This document shows, in pieces, positions 1 through 7,825 of a stretch of DNA of 19,514 nt (position 1 is its first letter; the number at the start of each line of letters is the position of its first letter). Source of the DNA: Peptococcaceae bacterium UBA5356 (GTDB taxonomy: Bacteria; Bacillota; Peptococcia; DRI-13; DTU073); contig DHPU01000081.1 of the NCBI GenBank assembly GCA_002407935.1, positions 6,517 through 26,030 of the forward strand, in the 5' to 3' direction. Below the pieces are notes generated by a model. It was not told the origin of the DNA, searched no databases, and saw only the letters and a list, made by a program, of their open reading frames with translations. The position numbers were made by a program, and so were the translations under genes.

Positions 1-297
1 TTCAAGTTTACTCCGGCAGGAGGTACGGTAGAGGTTAATTTACGGGAGGACGAGGAGAAGAAAAAGATATACCTGAGCATCAAAGACTCAGGTATTGGGA
101 TTCCGGCCGAAGAACTGCCTTATATTTGGGAGCGTTTTTATAAGGTGGATAAGGCTAGGAATCGGCAAAAGGAGGACGGAACAGGACTGGGCTTATTTAT
201 CGCTAAGCAGATTGCCGATTTGCACCAGGCCGAAATCCTGGTGGACAGTACGCCGCAGGAAGGAACAACCTTTACGCTGGAGTTCAAGCGGGGTTAA
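1..297 (+). CDS. Sensor histidine kinase, C-terminal ATP-binding part (partial)
   Basis: The frame is open from the first base and ends with TAA, giving the last 98 residues of a two-component sensor kinase. The visible part is the HATPase_c domain. It starts at the end of the N box (KFTPAGG), then shows the G1 box DSGIGIP (about residues 29-35), the F box ERFYKVD (44-50) and the G2 box GTGLGL (60-65), and closes with the usual short beta strand (TTFTLEFKRG). This domain binds ATP and phosphorylates the kinase's own histidine. The sensor and dimerisation domains lie outside the window, so the signal is unknown. The next gene converges on it with only 29 bases between stops, so the kinase is the last gene of its unit. 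Whether it controls the nearby efflux operon cannot be told from here. Confidence 0.95.
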   Translation, partial: FKFTPAGGTVEVNLREDEEKKKIYLSIKDSGIGIPAEELPYIWERFYKVDKARNRQKEDGTGLGLFIAKQIADLHQAEILVDSTPQEGTTFTLEFKRG

Positions 298-326
298 TCT
301 TCAGTGCTTTTTAGCAGCTTTTATGA

Positions 327-1382
327 TTAATGTTTATTTAAGAAGTATATTCTTTTACCTCTTTCTCTTTTTGCATAGATCAATCCGGCTTCAGCCATTT
401 CCCTGAGTACTTGGTAAGCTCTGGACTGTTTTATGCCTAATAGACTTTCTACTTCTTCCCGGGAAATCGAGCCGTTTTGTTTAAGATAGTTTATTACCTT
501 TGCCGGATTAGTTATCCTATTTATTTCAAAGGCGAAACTTGTTTCCGAACAGCTATTTGATATTGTGCAGTAATTCTTGTTTGGGATGGTAATTACGAAA
601 GAATTAGCAGTGGTTTTAATTTCCGGTTGTTGCGGGAAGAATTTATAATCGCTAAAAATATTCGGTAAACCGTAACCGTAGGTTTCAATGTGTCTTAATC
701 GGAAAAAAATTTGTGCTAACTTTTCATTTCTTGTTTGCGATATGCCGGATTTTAGATCCGCCTCGGAAAGTCCGGCGACCAAACCACCAAGAGAAATAAA
801 TTCCATTTTATCATCATAGACATTGATGATAATGCTGCCACTAAAAGAGTAGTCTCGGTGAACGATGGCATTAACCAAGGCTTCACGGACAACAAGCTCA
901 GAATAATCACGTTTGTCGATGCGTTCAAGTCCGGAAAAGGTGGCGTACGTTTTGTTATTCAAGTCAAGATAATCAAATGCATCCCGCAATTGCTTGAGAA
1001 GTGAACCGCCAAATTCCTTGCGGTCTTTGAACACTTTTTTTTCGGTGCCGTCAAAAACGGCAATCTTAATTGTGTGCTGGCACTGGTCAGAAATAAGAGC
1101 ACCCAAATTGGAATAGGTTTTATCCATATTCATAATGCCGAGGGTAATAAATTTTGATTCATCAAAAGGAATACCACGTTTTGTAAACTCCTCTTTAGCA
1201 AAATCAAAAGTTAAATTTTGCTCGAAGCTACGGGCGGCTTCATATTTATCATCATCTGTTTGCTTAATCATACCACGAATTTGTTCCCAGGAAGCAGGCA
1301 CACTTGAAGCACCTTGCCGTACATAAATGCCTGACGGTTTCATACCTTTATCTTTTAAAAAATAGGGCTTGTTTGTACCCAT
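327..1382 (-). CDS. AlbA/Schlafen-type putative transcriptional regulator, N-terminally short
   Basis: This 351-aa protein belongs to the family of putative regulators with an AlbA_2 (Schlafen-like) domain, a divergent HATPase_c_4 domain and a winged helix. It begins at GTNKPYFL...GIYVRQGASSVPAS, which in family members lies near the end of the AlbA_2 domain. Roughly 90 residues are therefore missing at the N-terminus. The middle (about 165-265) has REALVNAIVHRDY and GYGLPNIF, typical of the divergent ATPase-like domain. The last 55 residues look like a winged helix (SREEVESLLGIKQSRAYQVL). The ATG at 1382 has GGAGG 8 bases upstream, which is better than the in-frame TTG at 1397 that overlaps that site. 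A plausible promoter sits just upstream, so the short form may be expressed. DNA or RNA binding is inferred from the family. Confidence 0.75.
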   Translation of the reverse strand: MGTNKPYFLKDKGMKPSGIYVRQGASSVPASWEQIRGMIKQTDDDKYEAARSFEQNLTFDFAKEEFTKRGIPFDESKFITLGIMNMDKTYSNLGALISDQCQHTIKIAVFDGTEKKVFKDRKEFGGSLLKQLRDAFDYLDLNNKTYATFSGLERIDKRDYSELVVREALVNAIVHRDYSFSGSIIINVYDDKMEFISLGGLVAGLSEADLKSGISQTRNEKLAQIFFRLRHIETYGYGLPNIFSDYKFFPQQPEIKTTANSFVITIPNKNYCTISNSCSETSFAFEINRITNPAKVINYLKQNGSISREEVESLLGIKQSRAYQVLREMAEAGLIYAKRERGKRIYFLNKH

Positions 1383-1425
1383 AGTTATTACCTCCAAGGA
1401 GATTTTCCATATTCTTATTACGTAT

Positions 1426-1453
1426 AGTATACCACAAATTACGCCTTTTACAA
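1426..1453 (-). promoter_or_regulatory. Sigma-A-like promoter for the AlbA-type gene
   Basis: On the minus strand TTGTAA and TATACT are separated by 16 bases, about 45 bases before the ATG at 1382. The -35 element lies inside the second copy of a direct repeat (1442-1468), so repressor binding there would block transcription. Assigned by inspection only. Confidence 0.55.
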
Positions 1454-1468
1454 CGCTTTTTACAATCG
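1442..1468 (-). repeat. Tandem direct repeat at the AlbA-gene promoter
   Basis: The minus strand reads GCG-A-TTGTAAAA-A-GCG-TTGTAAAA-G-GCG, two near-identical 11-12 bp units with GCG at both outer edges. One copy covers the -35 hexamer. This is the arrangement expected of a tandem operator. The binding protein is unknown; self-regulation by the adjacent winged-helix protein is a guess. Confidence 0.5.
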
Positions 1469-1487
1469 CACTGTAATTACAGTACGA
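1466..1487 (-). terminator. Hairpin directly after the efflux operon
   Basis: It begins next to the TAA stop of the permease gene. Arms TCGTACTG and CAGTGCGA pair over 8 bp (one G-U) around TAATTA. Its centre is the perfect 14-bp palindrome ACTGTAATTACAGT (1470-1483). The bases that follow (TTGTAAAAAG) are a poor U-tract, so it may be a weak terminator or an operator. Confidence 0.4.
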
Positions 1488-2654
1488 TTACTCGTGCCTT
1501 AAGGCAACAATCGGATCCAGGTGTGCAGCCTTATAAGCTGGGTAAACACCAAAGAAAAGTCCCACCCCTAAAGCGAAAAGGAAAGAAACCAGGATAGCGG
1601 CAGGAGAAAGGACAGTCGTCCATTGGGCTAAATTAGAGACGGCCTTAGAGAGTCCTATACCTAAGGCTATTCCTAAAAGTCCGCCGGAGATGCTTAAAAA
1701 GATGGATTCGATGATAAATTGAGCCATGATGTGTTTCCGTTTGGCACCCAAGGCTTTGCGAATGCCAATTTCTCTGGTTCTTTCCGTAACGGAAACCAGC
1801 ATGATATTCATAATACCGATGCCGCCGACTAAGAGGGAGATGCCGGCAATGGCCCCGAGCATGAAGGTAAACGTGCGGGTTGTGGTATTAACTGTTTCGA
1901 GCAGTTCATCTTGGCTGGTAACCCTCATCGAGTTTTCCCGCCGGAATTTCTGGTCATAGATCGCGGTAATTTGGGCAACGGCCAGCTTTGCTTCCTCGGC
2001 GCTTTTGGCTTTAAGATAAAGAGAGCCAACTTGTTGCGAACCGGAGAGGCGTTGTGCTACGGTGACCGGAATCAAGATGGTATCATCGCTGTCTCTGCCC
2101 ATGGAGGAGCCTTTTTTCTCTAAAATTCCGAGGACAGTAAAAGATTGCCCTTTAATCAGGATTTTTTCGCCAAGGGGGCGGCTGCCTTCGCCAAAAAGTT
2201 CGGTCACGACTGTTTGACCGATAATGGCTACTTTTGTACGGCTTTTGCTTTCCTCTTCGTTAAAAAAACGTCCATTGGCGATCTTGATGTTTCTGACGGC
2301 AGGGAAATCGGTATTAGTGCCTTCGATGGACGTACTGTAGGTATTACTTTGCCATTTAGCGGTGGTACTAAAGGTAACACTGGGTACGGCGTGAGTAATC
2401 GTCGGAACTCTTTCGAGCAGCTCCGTGGCATCCTTCGGCTTTAGAGAAGAACCCCTTAGTGGTGAAACAATAATTAGATTGGAGCCCATGCCGGAGATCC
2501 GGTCGGAGATGTCTTTAGAAGCCCCTTGCCCGATGGAAATCATGGCAATAACCGCACCGACGCCAATGATAATACCCAGGGCGGTGAGAAAGGAACGTAG
2601 TTTATTGCCGCGCAGAGAAGTGGACGCCATTCTAAAAACTTCCCAAAAGCTCAT
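1488..2654 (-). CDS. MacB-like ABC transporter permease (FtsX fold)
   Basis: This 388-aa membrane subunit belongs to the MacB/FtsX class of ABC systems, which act by mechanotransmission and move substrates outside the membrane. The N-terminal helix is at about 22-42 (SFLTALGIIIGVGAVIAMI). A large extracellular MacB_PCD-type domain covers about 45-255. Three C-terminal helices follow (about 264-290, 315-340 and 350-377) with the conserved linker ERTREIGIRKALGAK. The length is typical of a permease without a fused ATPase, and the ATPase is the upstream gene, with which it overlaps by 4 bp (ATGA). That overlap implies translational coupling. The substrate is unknown; relatives export antibiotics, peptides or lipids. 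Confidence 0.92.
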   Translation of the reverse strand: MSFWEVFRMASTSLRGNKLRSFLTALGIIIGVGAVIAMISIGQGASKDISDRISGMGSNLIIVSPLRGSSLKPKDATELLERVPTITHAVPSVTFSTTAKWQSNTYSTSIEGTNTDFPAVRNIKIANGRFFNEEESKSRTKVAIIGQTVVTELFGEGSRPLGEKILIKGQSFTVLGILEKKGSSMGRDSDDTILIPVTVAQRLSGSQQVGSLYLKAKSAEEAKLAVAQITAIYDQKFRRENSMRVTSQDELLETVNTTTRTFTFMLGAIAGISLLVGGIGIMNIMLVSVTERTREIGIRKALGAKRKHIMAQFIIESIFLSISGGLLGIALGIGLSKAVSNLAQWTTVLSPAAILVSFLFALGVGLFFGVYPAYKAAHLDPIVALRHE

Positions 2655-3406
2655 TTGCTCACCGCCTTTTCCGCATGATAGTGTTTTACGCTTGCCGGAG
2701 ACTGTTTTGAGGACTGAGAAGGGGAAGGTGTGATGAGCTCATCACTTTGCCTCATCCCGTCCCGGAAGCGGATAATTCTTTTAGTTTGCCGGGCAATTTG
2801 TTCATCATGAGTAACGAGAATAATGGTGATGCCCTGTTTGTTTAAGCTTTGGAATAATTCCATTACTTCCTGGCCGGAGCGGCTATCTAAGTTGCCGGTT
2901 GGCTCATCGCCCAGAATCAGGGGCGGATTGCCTGCCAGTACACGGGCGATGGCGGCTCTTTGTTGTTGTCCACCGGAAAGCTCGGCCGGCAGGTGATGCA
3001 TGCGGTCTGCTAAACCCACGGCTGCCAAAGCCTCTTTCGCTTTAGCCAGACGTTGTTTAGCGGAGACTCCCCGGTAGACAAGAGGAAGACAGACATTTTC
3101 TAAGGCCGTAAGCCTTGGCAGCAAGTTAAAGCTTTGGAAAATAAAGCCGATATATTGGTTGCGGATTTCTGCCAGCTCATTATCATTTTTATGGCTGATA
3201 TCTTCGCCGGCTAAGATATATTGTCCGGCGGTAGGACGATCCAAACAGCCTAAAATATTCATGAGGGTAGATTTTCCTGAACCGGAAGGGCCCATAATCG
3301 CCGCAAATTCACCTTTTTCAATGGAAAGGTTGACTCGGTCTAAGGCTGTAACGGAGATATTTTCTGTGGCATAGACTTTTTGCAGACCTTTTATTTCTAA
3401 GAGCAT
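2651..3406 (-). CDS. MacB/LolD-type ABC transporter ATP-binding protein
   Basis: This 251-aa ATPase powers the adjacent FtsX-type permease from the cytoplasmic side. All motifs are intact: Walker A GPSGSGKST (39-47), Q-loop Q91, signature LSGGQQQR (143-150), Walker B LILGDEP (163-169) with the D-loop GNLDS, and switch histidine H200. The phrase DEPTGNLDS is typical of the LolD/MacB subfamily. The C-terminal 25 residues are a Ser/Pro/Lys-rich tail beyond the usual domain end. A GGAGG-like site precedes the ATG, and the gene follows the adaptor gene by 61 bases. Confidence 0.95.
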   Translation of the reverse strand: MLLEIKGLQKVYATENISVTALDRVNLSIEKGEFAAIMGPSGSGKSTLMNILGCLDRPTAGQYILAGEDISHKNDNELAEIRNQYIGFIFQSFNLLPRLTALENVCLPLVYRGVSAKQRLAKAKEALAAVGLADRMHHLPAELSGGQQQRAAIARVLAGNPPLILGDEPTGNLDSRSGQEVMELFQSLNKQGITIILVTHDEQIARQTKRIIRFRDGMRQSDELITPSPSQSSKQSPASVKHYHAEKAVSK

Positions 3407-3432
3407 CCTCCGTACTCCTTTCTATTTTCTGT

Positions 3433-3466
3433 AGTACATTTTTCTATAGTGCGTTACAGTACATTT
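3433..3466. repeat. Direct repeat in the adaptor-ATPase spacer
   Basis: AGTACATTT occurs at 3433-3441 and again at 3458-3466, 25 bases apart, in the 61-bp gap between the adaptor and ATPase genes. Related strings lie at 1479-1485 (ACAGTAC) and 11852-11862 (GTACAGTACAT). It may be a protein-binding site or chance in A+T-rich DNA. Confidence 0.35.
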
Positions 3467-3467
3467 C

Positions 3468-5363
3468 TTAATTACTTCTGGTGGAACGTTGGCGGTAACC
3501 GCCGGAGTTGCCTGAATTACCTTGGTTCCGTGTCCCGCCGGGCGTACCGCCTCCGCCAGGCATCCCCATTCCACCGCCTCCGCCGGGCATCCGTATTCTG
3601 GTCATGTTTGTTTGATTCCGTTCTGTTGAGGATGTGGCGGCAAGGACGATTTGTTGACCTTCCTCCAGGCCTTCCAGTACTTCTACCCACCGTCCGTTAT
3701 TCAGACCTGTTCTGATCGGCTGCATTTGGGGCTGTCCGTTTTCCACGATGCGAACCATAGTCCGATTGTTATTAGTGATTAAGGCTTCGGCCGGAATACG
3801 CAGCACATTTTCCTTTTTCTGCAGTTTGATGGTGGCGGAAGCTGTCATTCCGCCTTTAATTCCTTCCGTATAACCAACTTCCAGCGTAACGGGGTATTTT
3901 GTTACGCCATCACTGGTGGTACCCTCTTGAGCAATACCGATCACTCGTCCTGTTAAAGAAACATCCGGTAAGGCATCAATACTTATCACAGCCTCTTGGC
4001 CAAATTGGAGCTTATTAACATCCAATTCGTCCACGGAAATTTCCAGGTTATTCTTAGTAAAATTGCTAATGACAACCAGCTCTTGTCCGACACTAAGCTC
4101 ATCCCCCGTTATCACGGAAAGGCTCACTACTACACCGTCAATAGGGGCAGTGACATGGAGGCTGTTTAATTGATCTTTACTTACATACATTTTCTGCAGA
4201 TTTTGGGCTACCTTAAGTTGTTGCTGTTGAATAGTTTCGGCCTCAGGGGAAAGAAGTTGGCGTAATTTTTCTTCGGCATCGGCCAATTGATTCTCCGTTT
4301 CTTTGATTTGTCTGTCGATTTCTTCATTTTTGATCGCAAGCAGGGGTTCTCCTTGAAAAACCTTGTCCCCGGCCTGATGATATATTTCAGCCACGGTTCC
4401 GCTTACTTCGGTCTCAATTTTTTCCGATTGGGTGTAGCGCAGATAACCGGAAGCTTGTTGATACAGGAAAAGATCCTGTTCTTGATCAGAGGCGATAATG
4501 ATCGTATTATAGGTTTGCATTCCCGGTCTTAAACCCTCATCGGGTTCTTCTACGGTAATGATTGTTGCAAAGGTGCCTGCTGACGAACTGCTTCCACCGC
4601 TGTTTCCGCTGCTGTTTCCGCCGCTGTTATTGGCAACGGGTGCGGAAAAGGCAATTTCCTTCATTTTTCCTTGATAGGTTTTTGCTAAACCTGTTACAAA
4701 GATTCGTGCTTCCATGCCTGGGCTAAGGCTGTTAATCACATTGGCGGAAAACTGGGCGACTACTTCCATTTCAGTCGTTGTAGCAATGGTTAGCGCCGTT
4801 GTGCCGCTACTCACCCGTTGTCCTGCTTTGATTGCCGTCTCTAGGATTGTGCCGGTAAAAGGAGCTTTGATAATTAATTTATCTTTTTCTTCTTGTTTAT
4901 CTTTTAAGGTAATTTGGTATTGCTCGACCTTGAGTTGAGCAGAGCGGATGGAGGAGTCCGTTTCGGCCGCGGGATTGTTGAGAGAGACTAAATCATTATG
5001 GGCTATTTGCCATTCCAGTTCGGCTTGTTTAGCCTGAATTTCTACTTCGCTATTTTTGATATTTAAGAGTGGTTGCCCTTGTTTTACTTGTGTCCCTTCG
5101 GTAACAAGGATTTTTTCCACAGTACCGCTTGCTTTGGTTTTTAAGGTGTAGCGTTCACTTGGCTGGAGAGCACCGTTTCCTTCAATACTATCTTCAATCG
5201 CACCCCGTTGTACGGCCGCCGTAAGAAAGTTAGCAGAGCTGGCTTTGCTTTTTCGGTGTGTGGTTATGTACCCTGCTGTGGCAATGATTATTACACAAGC
5301 AATGATGATCACCAAGCGTTTCTTTTTAAGTATTTGCATTTTAGGTATTTGCAGTTTTTTCAT
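3468..5363 (-). CDS. MacA/HlyD-type efflux adaptor with two lipoyl modules
   Basis: This 631-aa protein would be anchored in the membrane by a helix at about 16-34 and would work with the downstream ATPase and permease. It is far longer than a usual adaptor (350-450 aa) because it has two barrel-sandwich modules. The first has half-motifs at about 78-104 (SGTVEKILVTEGTQVKQGQPLL) and 164-196 (APFTGTILE), with a coiled coil between. A first beta-barrel-like part and a Ser/Gly linker (247-263) follow. The second module has half-motifs at 321-346 (SGTVAEIYHQAGDKV) and 404-434 (TAPIDGVVV) flanking another coiled coil (347-395), then a beta-barrel and membrane-proximal region (435-580). The tail (592-622) is rich in Gly, Pro and Met. 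The gene is first in the operon; its promoter lies in the 173-bp divergent spacer but was not resolved. Confidence 0.9.
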   Translation of the reverse strand: MKKLQIPKMQILKKKRLVIIIACVIIIATAGYITTHRKSKASSANFLTAAVQRGAIEDSIEGNGALQPSERYTLKTKASGTVEKILVTEGTQVKQGQPLLNIKNSEVEIQAKQAELEWQIAHNDLVSLNNPAAETDSSIRSAQLKVEQYQITLKDKQEEKDKLIIKAPFTGTILETAIKAGQRVSSGTTALTIATTTEMEVVAQFSANVINSLSPGMEARIFVTGLAKTYQGKMKEIAFSAPVANNSGGNSSGNSGGSSSSAGTFATIITVEEPDEGLRPGMQTYNTIIIASDQEQDLFLYQQASGYLRYTQSEKIETEVSGTVAEIYHQAGDKVFQGEPLLAIKNEEIDRQIKETENQLADAEEKLRQLLSPEAETIQQQQLKVAQNLQKMYVSKDQLNSLHVTAPIDGVVVSLSVITGDELSVGQELVVISNFTKNNLEISVDELDVNKLQFGQEAVISIDALPDVSLTGRVIGIAQEGTTSDGVTKYPVTLEVGYTEGIKGGMTASATIKLQKKENVLRIPAEALITNNNRTMVRIVENGQPQMQPIRTGLNNGRWVEVLEGLEEGQQIVLAATSSTERNQTNMTRIRMPGGGGGMGMPGGGGTPGGTRNQGNSGNSGGYRQRSTRSN

Positions 5364-5536
5364 CCCCTTTGGTTATTTTTAGAAATACTAAGGTTAAAGT
5401 ATAGAGGATATTTGTGGCAGAAGAACAACAAATATGTGAACTTTTTGTGAACATTGGCAGGGGTTTTCTCTAACCCAAAAAACTGGTAAAATAAAGAGTA
5501 AGGTTAATATTAATACTGAAGCAGGGGTAAAAAGAA

Positions 5537-6817
5537 ATGAGTACTGGCAGAACCGGCAGGAAGAATCAACAATTACAGGTGATTGTGGTGGGAGGTGGTG
5601 CTTCGGGGATGATGGCCGCGATTGCGGCCGGCAGGAAGGGTGCTGCGGTAACCGTGCTGGAGAGAAACCCCCGGATCGGGAAAAAACTCTTGGCTACCGG
5701 AAATGGCCGCTGTAATTTCACAAATATTAATACCGAGGCGGCTTGTTATCAAGGAACAAACCCCCGCTTTGTCTATGGTGCGTTGGTTGGTTTTGGGATG
5801 GAAGAAACCATTAATTTTTTCGAAAAGCTGGGGATTGCCCATAAGGTGGAGGAGCAAGGCAAGGTTTTCCCGATGTCGGATCAGGCTTCCAGCGTTTTGG
5901 ATGTACTAATGTACGAACTCCAGGAATTAGGGGTACAGATTATTTGTGATGCTTATGTGCAAAAAATCAAGAAACCAAACGGAGCGAAAGGGTGCTTTAG
6001 TGTTGAAATAGCCAACGGAAACGTCTTAGCGGCGGACAAGGTTATTCTGGCCACCGGCGGAAAGGCGATGCCGACGAGCGGTTCCGACGGCAATGGCTAT
6101 AAATTAGCGGAAGGATTGGGGCATAAGGTGACCCCCGTTTTTCCCGGTCTGGTGCAATTGATGTTGGTGGGAGATTTTTTTGCGCAAATCCAAGGAGTCA
6201 AGCTGGTGGGAACCGTGGAACTATTGCGGCACGGGCGGACTGTCGCCCAGGACAGGGGCGATCTTCTCTTTGCGAATTATGGGATTTCCGGTCCGCCTGT
6301 TTTACAGATCAGTAGAAAAGCCGGAGAGCTTTTGCAGCGGGAGGAGACTCCCTTTGTAAAAATTAACCTGCTGGACACCTTCTCGCGAGAGGAGTTGACT
6401 AAGCTCTTACAAACTCGTTTTAAAAACAATCCGGGCAAAACTGTCGAGTTCAGCCTGGTAGGACTGCTTAATAAGAGGCTGATCCGTGTTATACTGAAGG
6501 AAGCCGGGATCACTGATTTGCGTGTTCCGGCGGGCAGCCTTAGCACGCAGGAATGTGCGCAAATTGCCGCACTCCTTACTGATTGGCGCTTTAAGGTGCG
6601 TGGAACTAAAGGTTGGCAGAGTGCACAAGTTACGGCGGGAGGGGTGGATACGGCGGAAATCAACCCCCAAACAATGGAATCGAAAATCGTGCCGGGATTG
6701 TATTTCACCGGGGAAATTCTGGATATCGACGGACAATGTGGAGGCTATAATTTGCAATGGGCTTGGTCGTCCGGTTATGTCGCCGGTCAGCATGCCGCCG
6801 GTGAAGCGGGGTCTTAG
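5537..6817 (+). CDS. HI0933-family FAD-dependent oxidoreductase (BaiN/YhiN-like)
   Basis: This 426-aa flavoprotein has the FAD-binding GGGASGMMAA at 19-28, the family signature RIGKKLLATGNGRCNFTN at 46-63, an ATGGKAMPTSGSDGNGY segment near 176-192, and the C-terminal FAD site TGEILDIDGQCGGYNLQWA at about 392-410. These define the HI0933-like family, often named aminoacetone oxidase family or BaiN. The true substrate is usually unknown. The length is normal. The ATG has AGGGG upstream. It is divergent from the efflux operon and appears to be a single-gene unit. Confidence 0.93.
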   Translation: MSTGRTGRKNQQLQVIVVGGGASGMMAAIAAGRKGAAVTVLERNPRIGKKLLATGNGRCNFTNINTEAACYQGTNPRFVYGALVGFGMEETINFFEKLGIAHKVEEQGKVFPMSDQASSVLDVLMYELQELGVQIICDAYVQKIKKPNGAKGCFSVEIANGNVLAADKVILATGGKAMPTSGSDGNGYKLAEGLGHKVTPVFPGLVQLMLVGDFFAQIQGVKLVGTVELLRHGRTVAQDRGDLLFANYGISGPPVLQISRKAGELLQREETPFVKINLLDTFSREELTKLLQTRFKNNPGKTVEFSLVGLLNKRLIRVILKEAGITDLRVPAGSLSTQECAQIAALLTDWRFKVRGTKGWQSAQVTAGGVDTAEINPQTMESKIVPGLYFTGEILDIDGQCGGYNLQWAWSSGYVAGQHAAGEAGS

Positions 6818-6921
6818 GTATTCTTTTAGTGTATTATTTAAGATGTAAAGTCGCATTGTATCTTGTTTAGATGCTCTTTGTTAAATTATAGACAAGTGTT
6901 TTATGTCAAAAAGGAATAGTA

Positions 6922-6930
6922 TGTTATAAT
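6922..6930 (+). promoter_or_regulatory. Extended -10 promoter for the small ORF/nucleotidyltransferase pair
   Basis: TGTTATAAT is a perfect extended -10 element, 31 bases before the ATG at 6962. No good -35 is seen at 17 bases. An extended -10 promoter can work without one. Confidence 0.5.
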
Positions 6931-6961
6931 TAGGAAAAGTAATAAACGGGGGAAGAGGAGT

Positions 6962-7186
6962 ATGCGAGATTTACTTAAATTTGATGATTTTATTCGGACG
7001 AACAAGGAATTGTTCATAAAAAATTGTCTCGGTAAAAGAGCAAAAGCTCCACGTTCAAAACCGAGAAGCAGGGCTGAATTTATAGCGATTGGGCATGCAG
7101 TAATAGCAGCGATAAGAAAGGCTGAACATGAGGGACGTTTTCTTTATGATCCGGAGAAAGGATTAAAAATTAAATGGAAGGACTAA
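6962..7186 (+). CDS. Small basic protein paired with a nucleotidyltransferase; possible antitoxin
   Basis: This is a 74-aa protein of no family I recognise. It has a strongly basic stretch at about 25-37 (GKRAKAPRSKPRSR) and a helical second half (AEFIAIGHAVIAAIRKAEHEGR), and it ends LKIKWKD. There is no signal peptide or membrane segment. A GGGGGAAGAGGAG ribosome site lies just before the ATG. Its end overlaps the next gene by 13 bp, so the two are probably co-translated. The order (small protein first, nucleotidyltransferase second) and the overlap resemble type II/IV toxin-antitoxin modules, but that role is inferred only from context. Confidence 0.65.
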   Translation: MRDLLKFDDFIRTNKELFIKNCLGKRAKAPRSKPRSRAEFIAIGHAVIAAIRKAEHEGRFLYDPEKGLKIKWKD

Positions 7187-7752
7187 GAGAATTAAAAGAA
7201 AAACTGAAAAACATTATACCTTTACCGGATAATGTCCAGCGTCGTATAGGGGTAGTAGCCGTATTAACTGAGGCTTTAAAAAAGTATAAGATAACGCCTG
7301 TTATTGTAGGAGGGTTTGCTGTTGAACTTTGGACAATGGGGAAATACGCTACTCTGGATATTGATTTGATTGCTGATGGTATTACTGAATATGCATCAGT
7401 GCTTCGAGATTTAGGGTTTAGCAATAATGGCGGGGTCTGGACTTATCCGGACACTGATATTATTATAGAATTCCCTAAACCACCTTTGGATGGCGATTAT
7501 GCTCGATTACAACCCTTAGTTTTTCAGGATTATCAGCTTTATGTATTAGGAATTGAGGATATCATCTTAGATAGAGTGTCGGCAGCGAAATTTTGGGGGG
7601 ATTTGGCGAGTAAGGAATGGGCGATTTATTTATTGGCTGCGCACTATCAAAAAATTGATTGGATTTATTGCGAAAAGCTGGTTCAGGAAAAACTAATTAG
7701 TGATGTATTTCAAGAAGTTAAAGATGAAGCTGAAAAATTAATTCAGGAATAA
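7174..7752 (+). CDS. DUF6036/AbiEii-like nucleotidyltransferase
   Basis: This 192-aa protein has a minimal nucleotidyltransferase signature: VGGFAVELW at 45-53, then T60-L-D62-I-D64, with an acidic strand DTDIIIEF at 92-99 that may give the third carboxylate. The motif LGIEDIILDRVSAAKFW (125-141) matches the 'EDLI.D..' segment of AbiEii/DUF6036-type enzymes, and a helical C-terminus follows (IYLLAAHYQKIDW). Such enzymes transfer nucleotides to tRNA or proteins, and several are toxins. The start ATG lies within the end of the upstream 74-aa gene, with a loose GGAGAAAGGA site before it. The target is unknown. Other members act in antibiotic modification, so the toxin role is uncertain. Confidence 0.75.
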   Translation: MEGLRELKEKLKNIIPLPDNVQRRIGVVAVLTEALKKYKITPVIVGGFAVELWTMGKYATLDIDLIADGITEYASVLRDLGFSNNGGVWTYPDTDIIIEFPKPPLDGDYARLQPLVFQDYQLYVLGIEDIILDRVSAAKFWGDLASKEWAIYLLAAHYQKIDWIYCEKLVQEKLISDVFQEVKDEAEKLIQE

Positions 7753-7825
7753 TTGCAATCATTGTTATTGCATAAAAAAAGGACATAAAAAAGGTAGTCA
7801 GAGAACCGGCGAAGGAGGAGTTTAA

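Noticed and set aside
95..406. Plus-strand open frame of 103 codons
   Set aside because: It lies out of frame over the histidine kinase end and antisense to the AlbA-type gene, and has no family features.
7754..7780. Hairpin TGCAAT/ATTGCA after the nucleotidyltransferase gene as a terminator
   Set aside because: The stem is only 6 bp and is followed by A's rather than T's on the plus strand.
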